Shown: positions 51,867 to 59,886 of the stretch, one piece after another
Position numbering within the stretch: position 1 is the first letter of the stretch
Layout: every line of letters starts with the position of its first letter
NCBI GenBank assembly: GCA_030427085.1
Contig: JAUHXH010000002.1
Coordinates: 1-64,000, forward strand
From: Gammaproteobacteria bacterium
GTDB taxonomy: Bacteria; Pseudomonadota; Gammaproteobacteria; Pseudomonadales; Halieaceae
Reading direction: 5' to 3'
Length of the DNA stretch: 64,000 bases
Notes under the pieces: generated by a model
What the model was told of the DNA's origin: nothing
The model's database searches: none
What the model saw: the letters and a program-made list of their open reading frames with translations, nothing else
Position numbers and translations under genes: made by a program

Positions 51867-52848
51867 TGAGCCCGACAAAGGTGCCTCCATTGCGGTGGGT
51901 GAGTTCGCGCATCAGGGTGGCGAAGCGGATGCCGGTGCCCTGCAGGTGGGGCTGGCGGATAAATTGAACGGGGAAGCCCACTGCGTGAATGCGCACCAGG
52001 CGTTCGCCGGTGGCGCTCTCGCGATTGATCTGGTCCACCGTGTCGACCACCTGTGAAATGGACTCACCGGTGAATTCATCGCCGAACACGTAAATGCTGA
52101 TTTTCTTGCCGGGGTCGTAGAAAGTACGAATGGCCTGGGTGATACCTTCCACCGGGCTTGAATTACTGAACACGTTCCAGGTGCGCAGGCGCTGCATGAT
52201 CACGTCGCGGCGCCCGGGTGTGTCCGGAATCCACTTGCCGCGATAGCGGGAGAACATGTACTCACCCATATCGTTCAGCACCTGTATGCCTTTCACCTCG
52301 GGGTAGATCGACAAGGTAGCCTGAAACTCCTGCATCATGCGATCCCAACTGTAGGAAAACATACTGCCGGAGGTATCGATAACGAAAATGATGTATTCGG
52401 AGTCGACGGGGATGCCGCCGATTAAATTGTTCTTGCGCTGGTAGTCCAGCCCCAACAGGCGCTTCATTTCATCGGTAAGCTGCTGGCGCGCAATGGCCAG
52501 TTGCTCCGTAATGATGTCATTGCTGTTGGTTTCCACGTTCAAGGTGTCGTACCTCGACTTCACCGCCGCCAGCTGTCCCTGCAGGATCGCGATTTTTTCT
52601 TCGTATTCCGAGAGCTGCTCGTGCTTCGCATTCAGGTCCCTGTTAAGGATAGTGGTTTCACCCCGTATCTCAAACAGTTGCTCCTGCAGCGCTGCTACCT
52701 TGCCCTCCAGATTCACGGTGGATTGCTCGATGATCTGCGGCTGCACAGTCTTGGTAATCATTAGTAGCAGGATCACCGCACCAAAGCCGCAGCAAATCAC
52801 ATCCAGGAAAGACAGGCTGAATTCTTCGGTTGCGCGCCGGTTTGCCAT
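51853..52848 (-). CDS. vWA-domain protein with ExbD/TolR-like N-terminal helix
   Basis: The 331-residue protein has one membrane helix at residues about 13-32 (FSLSFLDVICCGFGAVILL), with Asp16 placed like the ion-carrying Asp of ExbD/TolR. Residues 45-135 form a predicted coiled coil. A von Willebrand A domain follows, with an intact MIDAS motif at D158-T-S160-G-S162, so a metal-ligand binding role is expected. The topology would be a short cytoplasmic start and a periplasmic vWA. It is a sister of the gene at 52858-53949; the shared SFLDxxxCGFGAVIL block points to duplication. It lies 9 bases after that gene. Confidence 0.88.
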   Translation of the reverse strand: MANRRATEEFSLSFLDVICCGFGAVILLLMITKTVQPQIIEQSTVNLEGKVAALQEQLFEIRGETTILNRDLNAKHEQLSEYEEKIAILQGQLAAVKSRYDTLNVETNSNDIITEQLAIARQQLTDEMKRLLGLDYQRKNNLIGGIPVDSEYIIFVIDTSGSMFSYSWDRMMQEFQATLSIYPEVKGIQVLNDMGEYMFSRYRGKWIPDTPGRRDVIMQRLRTWNVFSNSSPVEGITQAIRTFYDPGKKISIYVFGDEFTGESISQVVDTVDQINRESATGERLVRIHAVGFPVQFIRQPHLQGTGIRFATLMRELTHRNGGTFVGLNDFR

Positions 52849-52857
52849 CGTCGCCTC

Positions 52858-53949
52858 CTAGGGCCAGTCTGCCGCGGGGCTCATGAAGGAGCCCTGGGTG
52901 GATTGCGCCAGCACCCAGTAGGCAGAGGCGGCCCGCGGGTCGCCCTCCATGGGGGCGAGGATGATATTCACCGGCACGTTGCGCGGTAACTGCCGCACAG
53001 CCCGATTGAACAGTTCGATGCGCTCCCGCTCTGATACCGTGTTCTTGCGCGGCGAGGAAGGTCCCTGCGTGGGCAGCCCATCGGTGATGAGAAAGATATT
53101 GTCGGGCGGTGGGGACAGCTGGTCGATCGCGGTAAAGGCATTGGCCAGGCTGGTGCCGCCACTGGGCACAATTTCCGAGAGGGCGCCGGTCACTTGTACC
53201 AGTTGTTCCTGGTCAGACACTTTCAGCCATTTGCCGGTGGTGTCGGGTAGCGCCGACTGAGCCTTGGTGTTGAAGGTGTAAACCTGATATTCCGACGCGA
53301 TAGGCAGTTGTGCGCTGAGCCAGTTCACGGTGTTCAATATGCGCGTCCACTTGGCGGCGCTACGCTGTAGCGTTGGATCCATGTTGCGCAGGCGAATCAC
53401 ATTCACCAGCTCCTGGGCCAGCATGCTGGCCGATACATCCAGCAGGATCAGGATGTTGTCGCCGCCCAGGTTCAGGCCGGTGAGGTATTGCCGTTGGCCG
53501 TCGCCGGTGAAGTCGCGGGCACTGTTGCCGGACTGGTCCTCGCTCGCTTCGCGCAGTTTTTCCACCTCGTCTTCCAGTCGGCGCACTTCCGCTTTCAGTG
53601 AGTCCACTTCGCTGCGGTCGGTGAAGCCGTCGGCCTCCAGCGTGCGCAGCAGGGCTTCGTACTCGTCGAGGTCGTCGGTGATGCGGGTGGCCCGACCCTG
53701 GGCCGTGACGATCTCGAAGTCGATATCCGAGAGCGTGTTGCGCAATTTCACCAGGCCCTCTTCGCCGTCGGTAACATCCTCTTCCAGCAGAACGACTTCG
53801 GACAGTAAGTCCTGATTGAGTTCCTTGGATTGCACTTCCATGGAGTGATCGATGATCAGGTAAACCAGAATCACCGCGCCAAAGCCGCAGGACATGATGT
53901 CCAGAAAACTGAGGTTGAAAGTATTGAAGCGGCGTTTGGCTTTGGCCAT
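52858..53949 (-). CDS. vWA-domain protein with ExbD/TolR-like N-terminal helix (paralogue)
   Basis: The 363-residue protein repeats the layout of its neighbour: an FNLSFLDIMSCGFGAVIL helix (residues 11-30, with Asp17), a coiled coil of about 80 residues rich in Asp, Glu and Leu, and a vWA domain with MIDAS D171-V-S173-A-S175 plus GGTSLANAF as the distal MIDAS Thr loop. The vWA part is closer to the classical pattern than the second protein. I infer that the two vWA proteins form a heterodimer like ExbD or MotB dimers, packed inside the channel encoded at 55221. The gene lies 1 base after the unknown 53951 gene. Confidence 0.88.
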   Translation of the reverse strand: MAKAKRRFNTFNLSFLDIMSCGFGAVILVYLIIDHSMEVQSKELNQDLLSEVVLLEEDVTDGEEGLVKLRNTLSDIDFEIVTAQGRATRITDDLDEYEALLRTLEADGFTDRSEVDSLKAEVRRLEDEVEKLREASEDQSGNSARDFTGDGQRQYLTGLNLGGDNILILLDVSASMLAQELVNVIRLRNMDPTLQRSAAKWTRILNTVNWLSAQLPIASEYQVYTFNTKAQSALPDTTGKWLKVSDQEQLVQVTGALSEIVPSGGTSLANAFTAIDQLSPPPDNIFLITDGLPTQGPSSPRKNTVSERERIELFNRAVRQLPRNVPVNIILAPMEGDPRAASAYWVLAQSTQGSFMSPAADWP

Positions 53950-53950
53950 G

Positions 53951-55219
53951 TCAGTGCACCCGGATCAAGCGGCCGCGCACGGCGTTGGAAAACTCCAACT
54001 CGTCGCCACATCGCAGGGCACGGGGCTCGGCGGAACCGTCGGCAAAACGGGGGAAGCCGGCCTGCGGGTCTGCCAGTTGCCATGCATTGTTTTCGCTGTG
54101 CAGGCTGGCCAGCTCTGATGAGGGAGCTCCGCTGGCGTCAAGACCGTTGCCAAGCGCGTAGGCGGTGTCGCCCACCAGCAGGTGGCTGGGCGCCGGCTCT
54201 GCATTGATTGCCTCAGGCACGGGTGCCGGTTCAGACTGGGCGCCAGCGCTAACCTCAGCCGACCAGGGCAGGCTGTTGTGCAGATGCAGTGCCTGCCCGT
54301 CGCGCTGGGCCAGTGAGGCGGTATCCAGGGCCTGGGGCAGGGCATCCACCGGCAGCAGGTTCGCTTGCGGGAGTGCATCGTGAAGGGTGGGCAACAGGCC
54401 GAACAGTGGATCCAGCAATAACTCGCAGCTCTCGTTCGGAAGGGCTGAGGCCAGTCGCTGCACCAACCCCTGGGCGGTCGCGGCCAAATCGGCACCCGCC
54501 ACACGAGCCCGGTAGCCATTGAGCTCGAGGTTGGCTTCGGGCTTTTCCTGCAGTTGCAGCAGCAGGTCGGGCAAGCGATCGTACAAGGCCTGTTCAGTAT
54601 CGGCCTTGTTGCGCGGGTCGTAGCGGGTTTGCTCAACAAAAGCCGCGGCCAGCTTGGCTACCAGTTGTTCCTGTAATTGCAGCAGGCCACAGCCGGGCAG
54701 GGGCACAACATGGTCGAGTACCACGTCGCTGCCCTTGCGCTGTACTTGCGAAAGTACCGCCTGATGTAACTGCAACTCCAAGTGGAAACGCTGTTCTCCC
54801 TGGGCAAAACGGCTGGCCAAGGCCACGCTGCGATTGATCAGTCCCACGGCGTTAAAGGGGCAGTGCCCCACAATGCCGAGCAGCAGGGCAAGCTGTTGCT
54901 GGCTCAGGGTCCCGGGAACCGTGAACAGCAGTTCTTCCGGAGCGCCACCCTCGCGGTGAATGTCGAGCAGATGGGCGTGTACCAGATCTGCGCTGTGTCG
55001 CGCCGGCCCCAGTGGTGGTTGCAGTGCTTCGGTGGAGAGTTGCCACCAGAATCGCGTGCTCACCGCGCGCGGATGGCGCCGGGCCTGATCGCGCGCGTCT
55101 GCACCGAAACGGTAGGTGTCACCCTGCAACAGGGCGTAACCGGGGCTGCGTAACACCCGTTCACCGTCGCGCCACAATTGCAGCTGGCAGTCGTTGATGT
55201 CGAGCAGCAGGGGCGTCAC
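53951..55219 (-). CDS. Unrecognised cytoplasmic protein, possibly actin/Hsp70-like
   Basis: The 422-residue protein has no signal peptide or membrane helix. Its N-terminus (LLLDINDCQLQLWRDGERVLRSPGYALL) looks like the first beta hairpin of an ASKHA ATPase (actin/Hsp70/PilM fold), and the middle contains FTVPGTLSQQQLALLLG then NAVGLINRSVALA, resembling the place where such proteins bind a loop of the nucleotide site. The ATP-binding DxG motifs are not clearly visible, so this is a weak hint. It sits between the channel gene and the vWA genes, 1 base from each, so it is likely a physical partner of the machine on the cytoplasmic side. I do not assign a function. Confidence 0.55.
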   Translation of the reverse strand: MTPLLLDINDCQLQLWRDGERVLRSPGYALLQGDTYRFGADARDQARRHPRAVSTRFWWQLSTEALQPPLGPARHSADLVHAHLLDIHREGGAPEELLFTVPGTLSQQQLALLLGIVGHCPFNAVGLINRSVALASRFAQGEQRFHLELQLHQAVLSQVQRKGSDVVLDHVVPLPGCGLLQLQEQLVAKLAAAFVEQTRYDPRNKADTEQALYDRLPDLLLQLQEKPEANLELNGYRARVAGADLAATAQGLVQRLASALPNESCELLLDPLFGLLPTLHDALPQANLLPVDALPQALDTASLAQRDGQALHLHNSLPWSAEVSAGAQSEPAPVPEAINAEPAPSHLLVGDTAYALGNGLDASGAPSSELASLHSENNAWQLADPQAGFPRFADGSAEPRALRCGDELEFSNAVRGRLIRVH

Positions 55220-55220
55220 C

Positions 55221-56027
55221 TCAACGGCCCTCCGGGGCGACCAGGTGGCGCAGCAGGCGGGTGTCGGCGTAGCGCTGGCAATCCAGCACCAGACGCTCCT
55301 GCGCGAGCTGTAGCTGGTGCAGGCAGAACATGATGATAATGGACAGCACCAGCGCCACGAAGGTGCTGTTGAACGCCACGCCGAGGCTGGCAGTTACGCC
55401 GGAAATGTCTCCCTCCACGGCCTTGTAGGCCTGCCCCAGTGCGTCGCCAATACCGCGCACGGTGCCGATAAATCCGATCGAGGGAATGGCCCAGGCGATG
55501 TAGCGCACCATGGATAGCTCCGAGTCCAGCCGGTCGGACTCCACCTCGCAATTTTCCCGCACGGTGTCAGACACCGCCTGAATGCTGCCGGTGGTGGCAA
55601 AGCGTTGCAGGCCGCTGAGCAGGGTGCGTGGCAACAGGCGGTTTTGCTCGATGGGTGTTAAGGCCTCCAGGCCGCGGCTGTATTCGCGCGCATCCTGGGG
55701 CAATACCGTCGTGCCATCTGGAATGTCCAGCAGCCGCCGCTCCAGTAGCTGCTGCTCGCGCATGGTTTCGCGGCCCTTGTAGCCCATAATCGCCAGCGCC
55801 CACAGCAGCAGGATGAAACAGGCCTCCTGTTCGAAGTCGCGCATCACCACAAACAGGGAGCGATCTGGCACGAAGTCTTCCCCCGCCGCCTGCAGTTCAG
55901 CCTGTTGCCGCAGCTCGGCGTCGGCCACCGGGCGAATCACGCCAACGTAGGCCGCGTGGACCACAATGATGGCAATCAGCAGCGCGAAGAGCTGGTAGAT
56001 AAATTCAGAAGAGAGCTTGGGCTTCAT
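55221..56027 (-). CDS. MotA/TolQ/ExbB proton channel family protein
   Basis: The 268-residue protein has a helix at residues about 11-30, a second at 68-84 and a paired region at 175-240 containing AWAIPSIGFIGTVRGIG and the helix GVAFNSTFVALVLSIIIMF, the characteristic signature of MotA/TolQ/ExbB proteins. These form pentamers around a dimer of TolR/ExbD/MotB and use ion flow to drive motion. Here the dimer partners are probably the two vWA proteins downstream. A long periplasmic loop between helices 1 and 2 (residues 31-66) is unusual. Gene order and 1-base spacing to the next gene support a tight operon. Confidence 0.9.
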   Translation of the reverse strand: MKPKLSSEFIYQLFALLIAIIVVHAAYVGVIRPVADAELRQQAELQAAGEDFVPDRSLFVVMRDFEQEACFILLLWALAIMGYKGRETMREQQLLERRLLDIPDGTTVLPQDAREYSRGLEALTPIEQNRLLPRTLLSGLQRFATTGSIQAVSDTVRENCEVESDRLDSELSMVRYIAWAIPSIGFIGTVRGIGDALGQAYKAVEGDISGVTASLGVAFNSTFVALVLSIIIMFCLHQLQLAQERLVLDCQRYADTRLLRHLVAPEGR

Positions 56028-56036
56028 GCACTGGCC

Positions 56037-56252
56037 TTAGATATCGACGGGAAAGGAAACGGATAAGTCCTCAGAGATATCCTCGGAGGCTTCGTAATCG
56101 TAGGGTGAAATATCGGGGTCTGCCCCCGGTTCCGCCGCGACCTCTGCTTCTGCTTCGGGTTCGGGGGCAGGGGTGGGCTCCTCCTCGTCCTGCGCCCACG
56201 CGGTGGCGCCGAGAAGGAGCGCGAGGCTCACTGTCAGTAGTGCTCTGGACAT
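56037..56252 (-). CDS. Small acidic secreted protein, hypothetical
   Basis: The 71-residue protein has a signal peptide (residues about 1-20, cut near TAWA) and a mature part of some 50 residues made almost only of Glu, Ala, Pro and Asp, then SPYDYEASEDISEDLSVSFPVDI-type end, named here only by its last five residues (FPVDI). It is most likely an unfolded periplasmic peptide. It lies 3 bases after the PEGA-FGE gene and 9 bases before the channel gene, so I treat it as a real member of the operon. It has no match I know. Confidence 0.6.
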   Translation of the reverse strand: MSRALLTVSLALLLGATAWAQDEEEPTPAPEPEAEAEVAAEPGADPDISPYDYEASEDISEDLSVSFPVDI

Positions 56253-56255
56253 CGC

Positions 56256-58319
56256 TTACTCCGCAAACCGGGCAATTCGAAATCCTACGTCATCCCGACC
56301 GGCTTGCCCATAATCGCGAAACGACAGTCGCAGTTCGGAAATGCGGCTGTGGCTCCAGCTGGCACCGCGGATCACGTAATTGTCCCCGCGCTGGGCACCC
56401 ATCGGGTTGACCTCGGGCTGGTCACTGGCGGTGGCGATGCTGTACACATCGTTGACCCACTCGGCCACATTGCCGCCCATATCGAACAGGCCGCGCGGGT
56501 TGGCATCGAAGCTGCCCACCGGCGCGGTGGCCACGAACCCGTCCTTGTAGCCCACCAGATGGCGGCCGGTCAGGGGCGCGGCCGTGGTGTCCGCATAGTT
56601 TTCGACGGTTTTTTTCGGTGGGAATTCATCCCCCCAGGGAAATTTTTTCAAACCGTCGGTAAATTGCCTCGCTGCCCAGGCCCATTCGGCCTCAGTGGGC
56701 AGCCGATAGCCGGTGGCACCCGGGTTGAAGCCCACCACAATCCCCTCGTCCTGCCGGTAAAAGGGGGGCAAACCCTCTTTTGTACTCAGCCAGTTACAGA
56801 ACTGGGCCGCCTGCTGCCAACTGATCTCTACGACCGGCTGATCCTCCCGGTTGAGGCTGTTGCCCTGTATCTGCCCGGAATTGTGGTCGGCCTGGAACTG
56901 GCGGAACTGGGCGTTGGTGACTTCGTGGGTTCCCAAATAGAACATGCGATTCAGGCTGACCGGATGCAGCACCTCATTGGCGCGCCGGCCGGGCTCGCGG
57001 CGGGAGGCGCCCATAGTGAAGGTGTCGTTGGGCTCGAATAACTGCAGGGTCTGGCCCACTGAGTTGTTGTAGCGGGCCTGCAGGCGGGCGCGGCGGGCCT
57101 CCTGCTCGGTGACCAGGCGAATATCGATCACCTGCCCCACACCCGGACGGGGAGTGAACTGGCGCCTGATCGGGGCATAGCCTGCCAGCGCCACTTCCAG
57201 GTTGTGACTGTGGGCGGGCAGGGAAACGGTGCGCGAGCCGCTGCCGACCACCCGTCCATTCACTTTGACCTCGGCGCCTGCGGGCAGAATGCGCAGTTCC
57301 ACCTCGCCCAGCTCGGCGCGTAGCGCTACCTCCAGCTCGTCGCGTTCGGCGGCGGTCAGCTCCACCACCTTGGTACTGCGGCGATAACCGGGCCGGAACA
57401 CGGATACGCGGTGGGGTTCGTCGGGGGTGAGATTCAATTCCAGCGGAGTCTGGCCGCGAAACTCACCGTCAACGGTGACGTTAGCCCCGGAGGGGGTGCT
57501 GCTCAGCGATAACAGGGCATCCGCGGGCGGCAGTATCACCAGCGGCAGGGACAATGTTTCCCCGGCGCTGACGCTCAGGTCCTGCTGGTGGCTGGCAAAG
57601 CCGGGCTTGGTCAGCAGGAGTTGCCGATCGCCCTGCAAAATTTCCACCGTGGCGGGGGTTTCGCCAATCTGCTCGCCGTCTACCAGAATGGCGGCGCCCG
57701 CGGGCTCGGAAGTGAGGGTCACATCGGCCCAGGCGGGCTCCAGTGGGAATTCGAAGCGTTGCTCTCGCGCACGCCCCTCCACGTTCAGCGTTTGTTCGGC
57801 GCTGAGGTAGCGTTCGGCATTGAGCGTGATCACGTGTTCGCCGGGTTCCAGCGACAACTCCGACAGGGGCGTGGTGCCCACCACCTCTTCGCCGATGGTC
57901 ACCGTGGCGCCGGGCGGCAGGGTATTGATGCCGATCACACCGGGCAGGGGGCGCAGCGTGAACTGGAAGTCCTGGGTCTGGGCGTCGTCCACGGTGAACT
58001 CGGTATCCAGGGTGTGGTAGCCCTCGGCGCTGGCTTGCAGTGTGAAGGTGCCCGGCAGCATCAGGTAGCGCTCGCCCAGCGCGATGGTCAGGCCGCCCCC
58101 CAGGTCGATCTCCACCGGCGCAGTCGCCTCCACATTGACCGCCACGGAGCGGGCCAGAAAGAGGAACAGCATAACCAGCGCAAATACCGCCACGGCACCA
58201 CCGAGCAGCCAGCGAAGGGGATGCCAGCTCGCTCTGGCAGCCGGGCCAGCTTCCGACAGGGGGACAAAATCCGAGGGCGCAATTGGGCTGCCGGGCGTGC
58301 GGTTTTCAGGCTGGCTCAT
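56256..58319 (-). CDS. Bitopic protein with PEGA repeats and an FGE-sulfatase fold lacking catalytic Cys
   Basis: The 687-residue protein has a membrane helix at residues 37-57. After it come several PEGA-type beta repeats (pattern PPGATVTIGEEVVGTTPL, PAGAAILVDGEQIGETPA, PSGANVTVDGEFRGQTPL). The C-terminal 250 residues form an FGE/sulfatase-modifying-factor domain (GASRREPGRRANE, THEVTNAQFRQF, YRLPTEAEWAWAAR, FDMGGNVAEWVNDVY, ...DDVGFRIAR). In active FGEs a Cys pair lies in the block after RGGSF; here the block reads RGASWSHSRISELRLSFRD and has none. It should therefore be a binding or structural domain, not an enzyme. It begins at the stop of the gene before it. Confidence 0.92.
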   Translation of the reverse strand: MSQPENRTPGSPIAPSDFVPLSEAGPAARASWHPLRWLLGGAVAVFALVMLFLFLARSVAVNVEATAPVEIDLGGGLTIALGERYLMLPGTFTLQASAEGYHTLDTEFTVDDAQTQDFQFTLRPLPGVIGINTLPPGATVTIGEEVVGTTPLSELSLEPGEHVITLNAERYLSAEQTLNVEGRAREQRFEFPLEPAWADVTLTSEPAGAAILVDGEQIGETPATVEILQGDRQLLLTKPGFASHQQDLSVSAGETLSLPLVILPPADALLSLSSTPSGANVTVDGEFRGQTPLELNLTPDEPHRVSVFRPGYRRSTKVVELTAAERDELEVALRAELGEVELRILPAGAEVKVNGRVVGSGSRTVSLPAHSHNLEVALAGYAPIRRQFTPRPGVGQVIDIRLVTEQEARRARLQARYNNSVGQTLQLFEPNDTFTMGASRREPGRRANEVLHPVSLNRMFYLGTHEVTNAQFRQFQADHNSGQIQGNSLNREDQPVVEISWQQAAQFCNWLSTKEGLPPFYRQDEGIVVGFNPGATGYRLPTEAEWAWAARQFTDGLKKFPWGDEFPPKKTVENYADTTAAPLTGRHLVGYKDGFVATAPVGSFDANPRGLFDMGGNVAEWVNDVYSIATASDQPEVNPMGAQRGDNYVIRGASWSHSRISELRLSFRDYGQAGRDDVGFRIARFAE

Positions 58320-59857
58320 TAAATGGCTTCCGTGCAGGCGATGGTAATGACCGGAGCGGGATTATCGTGAGAGACCGTGATGCTGTGGCGCACGTCGCGG
58401 TAGCCGGCCCGTACGCCCACGGCGGTGTAGGTACCGGGGCGCAGTTCCACCTGACGTTCGCTGAACTGGCCCAGTCGGGCCACCTTGTAGATGGTAACTT
58501 CGGTGGCTGAATCAGAGCGCAGGGTCACCGCCACCGGGGTGCGCGCCGATTGCATCAGCCGGTCGAGCTGGGTCAACTGGCCGCTTAGGCGCGGCCCGGG
58601 GTTGGCAATCCCTTTGGCCTGTTGAACCACTGCCGATGTGGCGCGGAAGATTTTGTCATCCGCCATGCGGGTGGGTTTGTCGATGGCCTGTTGCAGCAGC
58701 GTGTCGAGTTTGGCGCGGCTTTCAGCGCGCTGTTGGCCCTCGCGGGCCAGGGTGACGCTGCTGTCCACTCCCAGCGCCTTGCCGTAGGCCTCGGCGGCAT
58801 CCTGCCACAGCTCCGCCTGCTCGGCGCGCTCGCCCTGTTGCAGCAAAGAACGCAGGCGGCCGGTGGTTTGGGCGGTGGCCACCTCCTGCAGGGCGCTGCG
58901 CACTTCGGCGGAATCGGGATAGATACCGGCGGCGCGTTTAAAAGCGGCGGTGGCGCTGGACCACTGGTCTTCTTCCAGCGCGAGGTAACCGTCGGTCATG
59001 GCCTTATTGAACTGCTGGCGCGCCAGGTCCGCCGCTGCCTGCGTGCGGGCGTCCTGGGCGGGTTGGTACTGATCGTCCAGGCCGATGGCTTCATCAAGAG
59101 CTGCGAGGGCGCCGGCGTAGTCGCGTGTGCTGCTGGCAACTTCGGCGGTCGCAAGCAGTTCCAGCACGCGGGGCAGCGTTTCGGCGCGGGCCAATGCGGC
59201 CAGCGCCCGGGGGTGATCGGGCGACAACACGAGTGCGGTGTTGGCATTGGTGGTGGCCGCTTCCGCATCTCCCTCGGCCAATGCCGTTTCAGCCGCTTGT
59301 AGCAGCCCTTCCAGCACCTCTGGCACGCTGTCCAGAATCGCCTGCAAGGCAGCCGCGCCCTCGTTGTAAGTGGCGGTGGCGGTTTCGAATTCGCGCTCCC
59401 GGTACTGCTGGTCGCCCGTTTCCGCCAGTGCAACGGCGGCGGCGTAGGGTTCGGTGGCCCATTGTTCGACTTGCATTTCCTCTAACTGGAACTGCAGGTC
59501 AAGCAGGCTTTGCAGGGCATCCTGGGCTTGCTTGCGCAGGCGCGCGGTTTGGGCGTCGGAGAAGGGCGAGCGCTCTTCGGCGGTGGGTTCCGGGCGTGCC
59601 TTGCCGGGGGTGGCCGGGGCTTCCGCTACTTCCGGCGGCGTGAGCGTGGGTGGCTCTGGCTGAAAGCGGCCGGGCAACCAGAACACCACGATCAGCGCCA
59701 ATACCACCAGTCCCCCCAGCGCCGGGAGTACCCAGGACGGTGTGGCGGGGGCTTCGGCAGGCGGCGGGGACAGGGGCTTGTGTTGCTCCTTGGGCGCTAC
59801 GGGGCTGTCCGCAGTGTCAAAGGCTGCAGGTTCAACTGATTCGTTGTGGGGTGACAT
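58319..59857 (-). CDS. Bitopic TPR-like protein with C-terminal PEGA-like domain
   Basis: The 512-residue protein has a cytoplasmic Pro-rich start, a membrane helix at residues 43-61 (WVLPALGGLVVLALIVVFW), and a long helical region with TPR-like repeats (A-x-L-x-x-A patterns, about residues 140-410, for example YNEGAAALQAIL and ALAALDEAIGLDDQYQPAQ). The end (VTLRSDSATEVTIYKVARLG, then LRPGTYTAVGVRAGYRDV) is a PEGA-like beta fold. It is an assembly scaffold type of protein; no enzyme motif is visible. It overlaps the PEGA-FGE gene by one base. Confidence 0.72.
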   Translation of the reverse strand: MSPHNESVEPAAFDTADSPVAPKEQHKPLSPPPAEAPATPSWVLPALGGLVVLALIVVFWLPGRFQPEPPTLTPPEVAEAPATPGKARPEPTAEERSPFSDAQTARLRKQAQDALQSLLDLQFQLEEMQVEQWATEPYAAAVALAETGDQQYREREFETATATYNEGAAALQAILDSVPEVLEGLLQAAETALAEGDAEAATTNANTALVLSPDHPRALAALARAETLPRVLELLATAEVASSTRDYAGALAALDEAIGLDDQYQPAQDARTQAAADLARQQFNKAMTDGYLALEEDQWSSATAAFKRAAGIYPDSAEVRSALQEVATAQTTGRLRSLLQQGERAEQAELWQDAAEAYGKALGVDSSVTLAREGQQRAESRAKLDTLLQQAIDKPTRMADDKIFRATSAVVQQAKGIANPGPRLSGQLTQLDRLMQSARTPVAVTLRSDSATEVTIYKVARLGQFSERQVELRPGTYTAVGVRAGYRDVRHSITVSHDNPAPVITIACTEAI

Positions 59858-59886
59858 CGATGGTGGGGCCTTGCTGCTGAATGCTG

